Origin: Planctomycetota bacterium
GTDB taxonomy: Bacteria > Planctomycetota > Phycisphaerae > Phycisphaerales > UBA1924
Assembly (NCBI GenBank): GCA_018242605.1
Contig: JAFEBP010000005.1
Span: forward strand, 768,861 to 832,860
Direction: 5' to 3'
DNA length: 64,000 nt
Shown: one piece after another, positions 1 through 8,355 of the stretch
How positions within the stretch are numbered: the first letter of the stretch is position 1
How the letters are laid out: every line of letters starts with the position of its first letter
Program-made: the position numbers and the translations under genes
Notes under the pieces: model-generated
What the model was told of the DNA's origin: nothing
The model's database searches: none
The model's input: the letters and a program-made list of their open reading frames with translations, nothing else

Positions 1-2795
1 GTGTAGACCGGATGAGGAATGGCTAGCGGAGTGCCGGAGTTCGGTGGCAACTGCGGACCTCTTGCTCCGGGATAGCGGATGACAGATTCGTGATTGCAGT
101 ACAAAATATCACCGGCGCCGTCAACAAACACCTCGCCCAGGCGAGCCTCATCGAATGAACGAGGGACTTCGGCGACGACAGACACATCGCCGCTCGTGGG
201 CACCAGTCGCAGGAGCGCATCCGACGTTGCGCCCGCGGCGGTGGCTCTCGCGTAAATAATCACGTCTCCCGTGGATGCTTGGAACGCGCCGTCGACCAGT
301 TCGCACTGCTGGGGGAGGTTCCTCGCAAAGGCATTCGCCTGAGCAAACTGGCCGAATGCCAGCGTGTCTGGATTGAAGAGCGTGAGGGGCTCACCGAAAA
401 GCCAGAGATCGCCGGTATCGGAGGCCGCGATGCCGGTCCATGATCCACCGGAGGTAAGGAAGTCGCGTGGGGAGGAATCCACGCCCCGTTCGATGATCGT
501 AATAGGCGCGCCGAAGAACCGGTTGGCACTGAGCACGTACGGACCACCAGGCACGGGCGGCGTATTGATCAGCACCAGGCCACCCACAGATCGACCGCAG
601 GCGGGGGTGAGTCGGCCGATCGTCAGCGTGTTGTGGGACGCGTCAATGAGATCGGGCTGTATTCCTACTTGAAACTCGGTGGAACCGCCCGAAGAAAGCA
701 CGCGAGTAAAGGTCACCGCGTTGGTGTTTGAGTCATACGCGGCGCCGTTGTTGGGCGGGGTCGAAACCGTCCAACCGGCCGGGAGCGGTATCGAGATATC
801 TCCGAGATCCAACTGCGTGGCAAGCTTGTTTGTAAAGTTGACGGAGAGCAGGAGATTGGGAGTGCCGCGCACTGGCTGGATCGTGTTGCCGCCCGGGGAA
901 GGAACAGACGGAGTTCCGATGACGCCGGGCTGCAGATTTGACGCGTAGAGAGACGCCTCCAACGCCGGCGCCACGACGATCGTCTGAGGGGGTGATGAGA
1001 CGCCCAAGGTCGCACCGCACGCGTCGAGAGCAAAGATCTGCAGGCCTTGTCCCAACGCCGTTGCCGGAAACGAAGGATCGAAGCAGTCGATTATCCTGGT
1101 GGTGACGACGACCGACCTCGACTGCCCCGCCGCGAGGCTCGCGGTCCACCGCATCTGCCCACCCTGGTTGAACAGTTCGCAGACGGTGGCGCCACCACAG
1201 TCTTGAATGGCATCGAACACTGCCATCCGGCCCGGGGTGATGCTCGAGCCCGACGTCGACAGAGTAACGACCGGGACTGCGATTGATCCGGGGTTGGCGA
1301 CTGTAATCGTGTGCGTAATGAGGTCCCCTGCTCGGAGCGGGAGCGGAACAGCAGGGACCGAAGTCACTGTGACCGTGACCGGAGTGGGCGGCCTCGCATT
1401 CACCTGTGTCGATTGGGACGCCGTGCGCTGAGATACGCCGGTCGCGGTCACCGCGACCTGGAGTGACTGCGGACCCGTGAAGCAGCCGGTAGTCAGGTTG
1501 GCCGTCAGGTTGACGCTTGCGCCGGGCGCCAGGGTGGGGAGGTTCCAACGGACCGACGCCGGGTTCGAGGGCAACTGAGCTCCCCCGTTGGACGCGCTCA
1601 CAAACGAGAAGGTCTGGGAGGTCCAGGTCAGGGTCACGACGACCGCGCTGGCCGCGGTCTGGCCCATGTTGGTCACCGTGATCGGCACGGCGATCGCATC
1701 TCCCACCGTCACTGGAGAGGGGGCGTTGATCGCGGGGCGGGGGTCGGGCTGTGTGGGAACGCAGGACGAGTTCACGCACGAGGCGCCGGCGACCCATACG
1801 CCCGCGCAGTTCGCCTGCGTGGTCACTGAGCAGTTGTTATTGACGCAGCAGGAGCCCAGCGGTTCGTAGCCGCTGGAGCAGCAGGCGGGCATCCCGGTCC
1901 ACCGGACGGCGGATGTGCCGTCAAGAATCTCGACGGTGGCGGTGCCGCCGCCGGAAGACGCGACCCTTGCGTGAATCCCGACAATATTGACATTGTCCAG
2001 CACCGGTGGCGAGCCGTGGATTTCATTCAACGGCAACAAGCTGCACAAACTCAGGACCGCGATGTCGCTATCCGCGGGGTTGTTCGTCAGATCATGCTGG
2101 AAGATCATGTACTCGCCGCCCGGTGAAACCAGCGAAACGCCGGCGCCGGGCAGCAAACCCAGGTCATACACCGCCGAGGTGAGATTCACGAGGTCGTAGA
2201 ACCGCAACTGCGGCTGCCCGGTTCCGCACCCGGACGACGACGCGTTGGTTCGGACATACGCGATCCGGCGCAGTGACAGTGGCGTTCCGTTTGCGACGGG
2301 CGGTTGGCCGCTGAAGCCACCCTGCGTGATGCCCTCATCGTACCAGAGGGGAGCGTTGCCGTCATTCGGCGTACAGGGGAGACAATCCTCAAAGAGCAGA
2401 ACGAGCGGCTGGCCCGCGGCGGGCGGGATCGAGTAGATACGCAGACGCCGCCCAGCGTTGGGGCACCCTCCGAGCGAACCACCCGCGGAAAAGAGGTAAT
2501 CTCGCGTGGGAGAGAGCCGCATGTTGAGCGGGCTGTAGGGGCTGCTCAGTTCTGGAGGCATCGGGTAAGCACGGTCCCCGGTATCGGAAGGGCCCACCTG
2601 ACCGTCGCCATCGGTATCAACGTACAACGTACCGCTCTGAACGAAATACCCGGGCGCGCCGGCAGGAGTGTGGTAATGCGGCGAGAACGGCTGGAACGCT
2701 CCCACCAAACTACAGGGCTGTGCGTTCGCTCGCCCGATACACAACCAAAACAGCACAAAAAGCAGCGATGCAATTCCCTGTACGCGATGACTCAT
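1..2795 (-). CDS. Large secreted multi-domain repeat protein, C-terminus cut by window edge
   Basis: An uninterrupted frame of about 931 codons runs from an ATG at 2795 to the left edge with no stop, so the C-terminus is missing. A GGAGGAG ribosome site lies 8 bases before the ATG. Residues 1-25 form a signal peptide ending in RANA. A DTDGDGQVG stretch near residue 65 resembles a calcium-binding loop. A Cys-rich segment around residues 300-325 (CCSSGY, GSCCVNNNC, TQANCAGVW) is of a kind seen in planctomycete surface proteins. Two CARDB/DUF11-like beta-sandwich repeats follow near residues 350-450 and 465-570, and the last part looks like propeller or quick-read repeats. It is probably exported and structural or adhesive; no catalytic motif is visible and no precise function can be given. 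The frame is real because it is stop-free and has GC-rich third positions throughout. Confidence 0.85.
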   Translation of the reverse strand, partial: MSHRVQGIASLLFVLFWLCIGRANAQPCSLVGAFQPFSPHYHTPAGAPGYFVQSGTLYVDTDGDGQVGPSDTGDRAYPMPPELSSPYSPLNMRLSPTRDYLFSAGGSLGGCPNAGRRLRIYSIPPAAGQPLVLLFEDCLPCTPNDGNAPLWYDEGITQGGFSGQPPVANGTPLSLRRIAYVRTNASSSGCGTGQPQLRFYDLVNLTSAVYDLGLLPGAGVSLVSPGGEYMIFQHDLTNNPADSDIAVLSLCSLLPLNEIHGSPPVLDNVNIVGIHARVASSGGGTATVEILDGTSAVRWTGMPACCSSGYEPLGSCCVNNNCSVTTQANCAGVWVAGASCVNSSCVPTQPDPRPAINAPSPVTVGDAIAVPITVTNMGQTAASAVVVTLTWTSQTFSFVSASNGGAQLPSNPASVRWNLPTLAPGASVNLTANLTTGCFTGPQSLQVAVTATGVSQRTASQSTQVNARPPTPVTVTVTSVPAVPLPLRAGDLITHTITVANPGSIAVPVVTLSTSGSSITPGRMAVFDAIQDCGGATVCELFNQGGQMRWTASLAAGQSRSVVVTTRIIDCFDPSFPATALGQGLQIFALDACGATLGVSSPPQTIVVAPALEASLYASNLQPGVIGTPSVPSPGGNTIQPVRGTPNLLLSVNFTNKLATQLDLGDISIPLPAGWTVSTPPNNGAAYDSNTNAVTFTRVLSSGGSTEFQVGIQPDLIDASHNTLTIGRLTPACGRSVGGLVLINTPPVPGGPYVLSANRFFGAPITIIERGVDSSPRDFLTSGGSWTGIAASDTGDLWLFGEPLTLFNPDTLAFGQFAQANAFARNLPQQCELVDGAFQASTGDVIIYARATAAGATSDALLRLVPTSGDVSVVAEVPRSFDEARLGEVFVDGAGDILYCNHESVIRYPGARGPQLPPNSGTPLAIPHPVY

Positions 2796-2915
2796 GATCT
2801 GTTCTCCTCCGGCTGCGCCTCGCAAGCATAGGCCGAACGTCCACCGCGTAGACTCGCGTGCGGCGGAGAGGTTGGTTGAAATTCATCGTCGTTCGTTTCG
2901 ACAGTTCCGGAGGAA

Positions 2916-3134
2916 TCAGTCGTCACCGCAATCACGCCGGGCCTGTGCCAGGAGATCACCAGCGTGTTCCATGCCCTTGACCGCGCTGAGAATCTTGGGT
3001 TCGAGAGGGTCGATCACCTCTCGCTCCAATCGCTTGGCGGCCTCGTCGTTCCACACGTATTTGATCGCATCGAAACGGGCACGCAGCTGCTTCATGGCGT
3101 CCATGAGATTGGCCTTGGCGACGTTCGCTGACAT
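2916..3134 (-). CDS. Small helical protein, WXG100-like (third gene of trio)
   Basis: This 72-residue protein is almost entirely helical by composition. It carries W-N-D-E-A-A near residue 28, a position and spacing like the W-x-G turn of WXG100 (ESAT-6-like) proteins, followed by an amphipathic second helix. Its ATG overlaps the stop of the upstream gene in an ATGA arrangement, so the two are probably translationally coupled. It has no signal peptide, which fits type VII substrates. Family membership is inferred from size, helix-turn-helix shape and the W-x-D turn, not from a clear database-level match. It ends the operon; no terminator with a T-tract is evident in the 120 bases downstream. 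Confidence 0.7.
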   Translation of the reverse strand: MSANVAKANLMDAMKQLRARFDAIKYVWNDEAAKRLEREVIDPLEPKILSAVKGMEHAGDLLAQARRDCGDD

Positions 3135-3703
3135 CAGGGCCTCTCCCCTTGTTTCAACCGCTCGGAGAGCTCTGGCTCCGGCGCGGAGGGAGCGGTCACG
3201 CTGCCCCCGCCGCTCTCGCTGGGCGGGGCCATCCGTGCGTACGCCTCGAGCGTGTTCCGCATCGCGTCAAGACGAGCGCAGGCCAGCGGGATATCCCGGT
3301 GCAGCGCTTCGGACAGGGCCTGGCACGCCCCCTTGTACATCATCGCCTCGCGCTCCCACCGAGGGGCCCATTTGCGAACGTTCTCGGCGCGTCGCTGCGC
3401 ATCCTCCAACCTCAGTTTGGCCCGCTCCAGGGCTTTGCGTTCCTGCACCACGCTGGCCGGTTCGGGTGCGCGGCTGAGCTGCTTCTTGGCGATCTCCGCC
3501 TTCGCCGCGTTCACCGCGTCCTCGCGTCGACGGATCTCGGCCTTCCAGTGCGAGGGCCGATCAGAAGAGAGCCACTGCGACATCCTCTGCACATCGGCAT
3601 CCATGCTCGCCAGGGCGGCCGTGGCTTCATCGACGAACTTGATGAGCGCGGCCTTGGCGTCGCTCAACGCTCGGAAGTCGTGAATTCTTGCGGACTCGCT
3701 CAT
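3134..3703 (-). CDS. Coiled-coil protein in WXG100-like operon
   Basis: This 189-residue protein has no signal peptide. Residues 15-110 are rich in Ala, Glu, Lys and Arg with heptad-like spacing (for example ERAKLRLEDAQRRAENVRKW), indicating a long coiled coil. A second helical pair covers residues 115-160, and the tail is Pro/Ser-rich. It starts 6 bases after the stop of the upstream small protein and its stop overlaps the start of the downstream one, so the three form one operon. A W-L-S-S turn sits near residue 44. It could be a larger WXG/LXG-like partner or a chaperone for the two small proteins. No enzymatic motif is visible, so the function is unknown. Confidence 0.7.
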   Translation of the reverse strand: MSESARIHDFRALSDAKAALIKFVDEATAALASMDADVQRMSQWLSSDRPSHWKAEIRRREDAVNAAKAEIAKKQLSRAPEPASVVQERKALERAKLRLEDAQRRAENVRKWAPRWEREAMMYKGACQALSEALHRDIPLACARLDAMRNTLEAYARMAPPSESGGGSVTAPSAPEPELSERLKQGERP

Positions 3704-3709
3704 GGTGCG

Positions 3710-3982
3710 TCAACGCTGCTGCAGGTATTCCTCGATCTTCTCGGCTTTGCGAACCAGGAACGGCACATGCTTGTCCGCGGCGGATGTGAATCGTGCCAGC
3801 TGCTTCATGGTCGTTTCGAACTCCTCCGCGAACTTCAGGTGCTCCTGATCACGCCACGTCTGGCCCAGCTCGTTCATGCGGGCATGGATCACGGTGCACT
3901 GCTGCTGGAGAAAATCGTTGAAGCGTTTGAGTTCGAGCGCGAATCGGCGGAGTTCGCCCGGGTCTGCGACAGCTTTGGACAT
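3710..3982 (-). CDS. Small helical protein, WXG100-like (first gene of trio)
   Basis: This 90-residue protein uses the ATG at 3982; a GTG at 4045 would add 21 residues that do not look like protein and include no signal peptide. It is two helices joined by a turn, L-G-Q-T-W-R-D-Q-E followed by F-A-E-E-F. That is the W-x-G/D turn and following F-x-x-x-F spacing of WXG100 secretion substrates. Length (about 100), lack of cysteine and lack of a signal peptide also match. It is the first gene of a three-gene operon of short helical proteins. No secretion ATPase (EccC/FtsK-type) lies in the window, so a type VII role is inference only. Confidence 0.72.
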   Translation of the reverse strand: MSKAVADPGELRRFALELKRFNDFLQQQCTVIHARMNELGQTWRDQEHLKFAEEFETTMKQLARFTSAADKHVPFLVRKAEKIEEYLQQR

Positions 3983-4346
3983 ATACGAGGGTATACGGAC
4001 GGGAGCGTCTGCTGTTGCGGACGCGGGCCTGACAGCAGCCAACACGCCATGGCGAGAACAAGGCCCGGATTCACTCGGGCGTTATTGGTCAGCGAGCGGG
4101 CACATCGATTCTCGGCAGCGTGCGGATCGCCAAAGCCGGCGTTTTTCGCCGGACCGTCGCATCCGTCACTGATTACCCGTTCGCGCCACGACCCACGCGT
4201 TCACGTCCCAGTACGGCCGACCGGAGCGGGAAACTCCCCCGGAACCGCCGATGAGCCGATACTTCACCGGCGCCGGACGACAACAATCGCCCATGACGGG
4301 ATTGCTCCCAGGACGACGCCGCTGGGGTGAACTGAAGGGACTTTGC
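3983..4346. other. Divergent intergenic region
   Basis: These 364 bases separate the WXG100-like operon (minus) from the hyaluronidase-like gene (plus), so they should hold two divergent promoters. I see no protein-like frame, no strong inverted repeat and no convincing sigma-70 box. Near the right end, GAAGGGA at 4333-4339 is the ribosome site of the downstream gene. Confidence 0.5.
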
Positions 4347-6011
4347 ATGGCCACGGCTCGCTACGCACAACGCGGGTTTCGGCACGCCGCGGAGAACGCG
4401 GCGGTGTGGATGGCGTGCTGCGCTGCGCTATTGCTGAGCGCCTGCTCGTTCGCACGCGAAGACTCGCAGCCCGCGGGATCCTCCTCGTTCCCGATCTATT
4501 GGATGGGGACGACCGACGACAACGAGGTACGGTGGCGGAGCGGGATCAAGTGGTCCGACCGCCTGACGTTTGGCGATGCGCCGGTGCGCCACGACAGCGT
4601 CGCTATTTACCAGCAGTGGATCGCGGATGATGTGCGATCGCAAGGAATCTCGATCACAACAGGGCCGGGATACGAGGCGACGCTGCGCGAAACGATGACC
4701 CGGGCGTTCGCGGATCGGGTGCCCCGGGCGGATTTTTCCGGGTATGTGCTGCTCGACATCGAGTTCATCCCGCTGCTATGGGGGAAACGCACCGGGGGCC
4801 CTGACCTGTTCATGGAGGCCGACCACGGCCCGCACCAGTTTGATCTGTGGTACACCTTTGTCCGCGAAAGCCGACCGGAGGTGATCCGCGATCTGGGCAC
4901 AGAAGCCGCGGAGCGTGCGCTCGCGGACGCTTACGAGCGTGCCGTTCGCGACTGGCTCACGATGATGTTCCGGGTGGCAAGGGAACTGCGTCCACAGGCC
5001 AAGTTCTGCTATTACGGCATGCCGATGGGCTCGCGGCACGTCAACTACAACGGGCCGGATCCGAACACCTGGCGGCAGCGCAACGACCGGTGCTCATGGC
5101 TCATTGACCTTCAGGATGCGCTCATGGTGCCGCTCTATCAGGATCGCTTCACCGTGCCAGACGGGCAGACGCCCAGAGGGCCGTACGAGAACACGATTGC
5201 GCAGAGCACGGACTGGATCGTTTCCAACATGCGCGAAGCCAAACGGATCGCCGGGGCCAAACCGGTGCTGGTGCTCGCGTGGGCCAAGTACATGGAGTTT
5301 GTGACGGGGCACGAGAAGCAGTTCCTTTCAACGATCAATCTCGACCACATGTTCCGCCTGCCAAAGCAGAATGGTGCGGACGGGATGGTGCTTTGGGACC
5401 ATTTCGACAATCAGGCGGACTACACCGCGGCCCAGCAGTTCATGGACGCCAACGTCAACGGCATCCTCGTTCAACTGGCCGGGCCCCCGCCTGGCGGTGG
5501 TTCGGGCGGAGGAGGAAGTCCCCCGCCTCCCCCACCGCCACCCCCCCCCACACCGCCCGAACAGCCCAACGACCCGACGCCTCCAGGTGGCGGAGGCGGC
5601 GGGACCCCGCCGACACCTCCGGGTGGTGGCGACGATGGCGGCACACCGCCTGCGGGTGGAAGCGGCTCCAGCGGCAGCGAGGGAGAATCGGGCGGCGGTA
5701 CCGGAGGAAGTACTGGCGGAAGCGGGAACCCGCCCAGTGCCCCCCCGACCGATCCCTCGCCGCCGCCACCACCGACTTCCAACGCGCAACGTCCGGCACC
5801 CAATCGCAAGTACGGCCTGACGGTTCGTTCATCCTCGAACAACCGCACGACCGCTGCCACGAACCGAATCTCACGCCCGGGCGATCCGCGCAACTCGGTC
5901 ACGCCGTCGCGGCCCGCCGCGTTGCGCATCAGGCCGAAGTCCCCGCCCGCCGTTCGCGTGGTCCCCACATCCAATCCCGGATCGGGCCAATCTGGCGGCG
6001 GCAACCGGTAA
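4347..6011 (+). CDS. GH56 hyaluronidase-like lipoprotein with Pro/Gly-rich tail
   Basis: This 554-residue protein starts at ATG 4347, with GAAGGGA eight bases upstream. A lipobox (L-L-S-A-C, Cys33) marks it as a lipoprotein. Residues about 45-390 follow the layout of animal and venom GH56 hyaluronidases: F-P-I-Y-W at the N-terminus, then G-Y-V-L-L-D-I-E with D137 and E139 at the D-x-E catalytic pair, L-R-P-Q-A-K-F-C-Y-Y-G, R-C-S-W-L-I-D-L-Q-D-A-L and G-A-D-G-M-V-L-W. Residues 400-500 are a low-complexity Pro/Gly/Ser tail, ending in a basic Arg/Pro-rich region, suggesting a wall or surface spacer. GH56 enzymes cleave beta-1,4 bonds in hyaluronan or chondroitin; the real substrate here is unknown. 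The family call rests on motif order read by eye. Confidence 0.75.
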   Translation: MATARYAQRGFRHAAENAAVWMACCAALLLSACSFAREDSQPAGSSSFPIYWMGTTDDNEVRWRSGIKWSDRLTFGDAPVRHDSVAIYQQWIADDVRSQGISITTGPGYEATLRETMTRAFADRVPRADFSGYVLLDIEFIPLLWGKRTGGPDLFMEADHGPHQFDLWYTFVRESRPEVIRDLGTEAAERALADAYERAVRDWLTMMFRVARELRPQAKFCYYGMPMGSRHVNYNGPDPNTWRQRNDRCSWLIDLQDALMVPLYQDRFTVPDGQTPRGPYENTIAQSTDWIVSNMREAKRIAGAKPVLVLAWAKYMEFVTGHEKQFLSTINLDHMFRLPKQNGADGMVLWDHFDNQADYTAAQQFMDANVNGILVQLAGPPPGGGSGGGGSPPPPPPPPPPTPPEQPNDPTPPGGGGGGTPPTPPGGGDDGGTPPAGGSGSSGSEGESGGGTGGSTGGSGNPPSAPPTDPSPPPPPTSNAQRPAPNRKYGLTVRSSSNNRTTAATNRISRPGDPRNSVTPSRPAALRIRPKSPPAVRVVPTSNPGSGQSGGGNR

Positions 6012-6106
6012 ACTCCCGGCGAGTCCAGCTTGCGGAAGTCTGTTACTGCGTACGCAGAATTTTTTTGTATCGGATGGAACCACGTTCCCACGGACAACGG
6101 ATATTC

Positions 6107-6214
6107 ATGCGTCCAGAAGACTACCGGCCGCTCGGAGGCGAGTTCGTTGTGTCACTGGATTGTTGTGCTGAAACCCTGACCCCCACGAGACCCGGCACTT
6201 GGGTTTGTTACTGA
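6107..6214 (+). CDS. Possible 35-codon small ORF ending inside a terminator hairpin
   Basis: A short frame begins at ATG 6107 and stops at TGA 6212-6214, inside the loop side of a strong hairpin with a T-run. It would encode a peptide with two adjacent cysteines and a W-V-C-Y end. There is no clear ribosome site. It could be a small peptide, a leader, or just part of a non-coding transcript ended by the hairpin. Confidence is low. Confidence 0.2.
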   Translation: MRPEDYRPLGGEFVVSLDCCAETLTPTRPGTWVCY

Positions 6215-6232
6215 GTGCCGGGTTCTTTTTTT
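6190..6232 (+). terminator. Rho-independent terminator
   Basis: A perfect 10-base inverted repeat (ACCCGGCACT at 6190-6199 and AGTGCCGGGT at 6214-6223) is followed directly by TCTTTTTTT. It ends transcription from the left, either of the hyaluronidase-like gene 180 bases upstream or of a short separate transcript. Confidence 0.85.
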
Positions 6233-6299
6233 GGCGTATTGCGGCATGAGCCGGCGACATTCCGTCGCATCCGCGCCGCGGCGGCTAACCAACTGGCGT

Positions 6300-6740
6300 T
6301 CACTTCGATTCGGTCACCTTGCTCAGGTTGAGTTTGGTTCCCGGAGGCAGCTTCGCGATCCTGGTGACAAGTGTCCGTGGCGGCTGATTCCATCGCACCT
6401 CGAAGTCGACTTCAACGGGGTCGCCAACAGCGATTCCGGCCAAGGAAACACCGGGCGCGATGTCTTGAAATGGCATGATCATTTCTTTCATGCCAGTGAC
6501 CGTGCCGGACTTACCGACGAATGACGGGATCGCTTCGTGGTGAAGCGACAGGGACTGCCTGACGTCTCCGCTCGGTAGCGCGTCCACGATCGCCCTTACC
6601 GTGTAGCTCTGATCGGCGCCATTCGATGGCGTTGCCGTGGTTGCGGGAACGGGCGCCACGGGCTGGGGCTCGTTGCGTCCGCACGAACAAAAAATCCCCG
6701 CGAACAGCGCGGGGATGATAAATACTTTGAAAGTTTGCAT
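6300..6740 (-). CDS. CusF-like copper-binding lipoprotein
   Basis: This 146-residue protein starts at ATG 6740 and has a lipoprotein-type leader ending in I-F-C-S-C-G. After a Pro/Ala/Thr linker, residues about 50-140 form a small beta-barrel domain with the order V-x-A-I-V-D-A-L, S-L-H-H-E-A-I-P, M-K-E-M-I-M-P-F and G-D-P-V-E-V-D-F-E-V. This matches the CusF/copper-binding domain often found next to SCO1 proteins, where His and Met residues hold Cu(I). It probably acts in the periplasm in copper supply or protection. It lies downstream of a small basic protein on the same strand. A terminator hairpin falls within its leader-coding region, so its expression may depend on read-through. Confidence 0.72.
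   Translation of the reverse strand: MQTFKVFIIPALFAGIFCSCGRNEPQPVAPVPATTATPSNGADQSYTVRAIVDALPSGDVRQSLSLHHEAIPSFVGKSGTVTGMKEMIMPFQDIAPGVSLAGIAVGDPVEVDFEVRWNQPPRTLVTRIAKLPPGTKLNLSKVTESK
6688..6716 (-). terminator. Terminator-like hairpin inside a coding region
   Basis: On the minus strand ATCCCCGCG, a 5-base loop and CGCGGGGAT are followed by a run of T. It lies about 50 bases after the stop of the gene ending at 6767, the usual place for its terminator, yet also inside the leader codons of the copper-binding lipoprotein starting at 6740. Confidence 0.65.
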
Positions 6741-6766
6741 CTGCCTGCCTCGCGATCGAGGGCAAC

Positions 6767-7093
6767 TCAGCCAACCTTGACGCCGACGAAGCCCTGGATG
6801 GCAACGAGATCGTGGGCCAGATCGAGCGAGTACGGAAGGGTCCACTTCTCGCCGATGCCGACGTGAACGACCTTGGCGGGGTGCTCGCGGCTCACCCAGT
6901 CACGGTTGCCGCGGTTGTACACCACCATGCGCTGCTTTCGCATGCGCTGCGCACGCTTGAGAGCCCGCTTGTTGGTGGGGTCCATACGCATGAGACGAGC
7001 GATCGTGGAAGTCTGATCCGCGGTGCGGGGCAGCTTCTCGATGACGCACTGAAGATTCTGACCGGGCTTGAGTTTGGACACATCAACCGACAT
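6767..7093 (-). CDS. Small basic conserved-looking protein of unknown function
   Basis: This 108-residue protein starts at ATG 7093, with GGAGA about six bases upstream. An N-terminal part (residues 1-35) contains a V-I-E-K-L strand. The middle (residues 38-60) is highly basic, including K-R-A-L-K-R-A-Q-R-M-R-K-Q-R, and the C-terminal part (E-K-W-T-L-P-Y, L-V-A-I-Q-G-F-V) reads as beta strands. The mix of a basic helix and a small beta domain suggests nucleic-acid binding, as in a ribosome-associated protein, but I do not recognise the family. It is cytoplasmic, with no signal peptide or membrane segment. A terminator-like hairpin follows at 6688-6716. Confidence 0.7.
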   Translation of the reverse strand: MSVDVSKLKPGQNLQCVIEKLPRTADQTSTIARLMRMDPTNKRALKRAQRMRKQRMVVYNRGNRDWVSREHPAKVVHVGIGEKWTLPYSLDLAHDLVAIQGFVGVKVG

Positions 7094-7362
7094 GGCGTAT
7101 CTCCGAGTTTCCCATCGGCGCTCACCGTGGGGCCTAGATGATAGGCCCCGATCTCTCGCAATTCTCACGGAAGGCGATCGGCAACAATACCTAACTCTTT
7201 CCGACTTCATGGCGAGATCGGCAGAGGATTCCATTTGCTTGCGAGACGGCTTACAGCCGGACATAAGGGAGGTCACAACCCACCTCACCCGAACCCTGGC
7301 GTCACAGTCTGCCGATCCCTTCGCCGCCGTACGCTTGCTCCGCGGCACTCAGTTTGCCCACG

Positions 7363-8355
7363 ATGACCAACATCACCGGCTCGGCCAACCCGAACACCAG
7401 CAACGCCACACCGCCGACCAACCGCGCGGGAGGGTTGCCACTGGCTTCGGAACTCGGCGGCGACCTTCCTTGCGTTCGGTGCCGCTACAACCTTAAAGGT
7501 CTCTCCATTCGATCTTCATGCCCGGAATGCGGCACGCCGGTACGGGCCACATTGCTCGCGGTCGTGGATCCGCGTGCCTCCGAGCTGCGGCCCATCATCC
7601 ATCGCAAGTTGACCGCGCTGGGGCTCACCGTTTGGGCCGCCGCCGCGTGCGCGGCGGCGTTCACAGCTTGGACCATCCGAGGGTTGGAGATCTTCGGTTC
7701 CACACAGGCGTTCTCAGATGACACGCGATGGCTCCGGTTGGCAGCGCCGCTGCTCGCGGTCATCTCCGGGATGGGGGCGTCGGTGCTCATCCGTCCGCAC
7801 GGGGGAATTCCGCTGAATTCGCGCGTGTACGCGGCGATTGGAGTTGGATGCTACCTGCCGATTGCCTGGCTTTTGTGGCTCACATTCAACCATCCGAGGT
7901 TTCGATTGGCGGAATATCCCACGCCTTCGGGCGAGCGCGCGATCGCGGGTATCGCGTTGTGCGCCGCGCTCATCGCCGCGCTTGTTCTTCTGCGTCCCAA
8001 CGCGCGAATATTGGCGGCAAGATCGCTCCTGATGAGGTCGGGCCGAGTCGATCGGCAAACGATGAGAGCGGTTGCGGCGGCGCTTTCACTCTCAATCGCC
8101 GGTTATTTGTGCGGGCTGCTGGCGAACCAGGACCCGCGGCCCGGGCTGGATGTCGTTCGGAGCATCGGTGGCCTGCTGCTGCTGTGCGGATGGGTGTTGT
8201 TTACCATCGGGCTCGTGGGCATTCTGTACGACTGTTGGCTTCTTAGAGGCGTGGTGGCGGAACCGCCGCTGGCGCTCGAGGACCTATTGACCTCTCATCA
8301 GGGCACGCGACCCAGCCGCACTTGGGCCAAGACCGATCCGGGGCGACCGGCATGA
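7363..8355 (+). CDS. Zinc-ribbon multi-pass membrane protein
   Basis: This 330-residue protein starts at ATG 7363 (a TTG nine bases earlier is possible). Near residues 37-56, C-V-R-C-R-Y-N-L and C-P-E-C-G form a four-cysteine zinc ribbon facing the cytoplasm. Six hydrophobic segments follow between about residues 80 and 305, separated by short loops. The architecture of an N-terminal ribbon reading Y-N-L-x-G-L followed by membrane helices is common in planctomycete proteins of unknown function. Its stop overlaps the start of the following zincin gene (ATGA at 8352-8355), so the two are translated together. The ribbon may sense or recruit a partner; no enzyme motif is present. Confidence 0.8.
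   Translation: MTNITGSANPNTSNATPPTNRAGGLPLASELGGDLPCVRCRYNLKGLSIRSSCPECGTPVRATLLAVVDPRASELRPIIHRKLTALGLTVWAAAACAAAFTAWTIRGLEIFGSTQAFSDDTRWLRLAAPLLAVISGMGASVLIRPHGGIPLNSRVYAAIGVGCYLPIAWLLWLTFNHPRFRLAEYPTPSGERAIAGIALCAALIAALVLLRPNARILAARSLLMRSGRVDRQTMRAVAAALSLSIAGYLCGLLANQDPRPGLDVVRSIGGLLLLCGWVLFTIGLVGILYDCWLLRGVVAEPPLALEDLLTSHQGTRPSRTWAKTDPGRPA

Noticed and set aside
733..1797. Minus-strand open frame of 354 codons in the first gene
   Set aside because: It is in a different frame from the long stop-free frame ending at 2795, which has a signal peptide and repeats.
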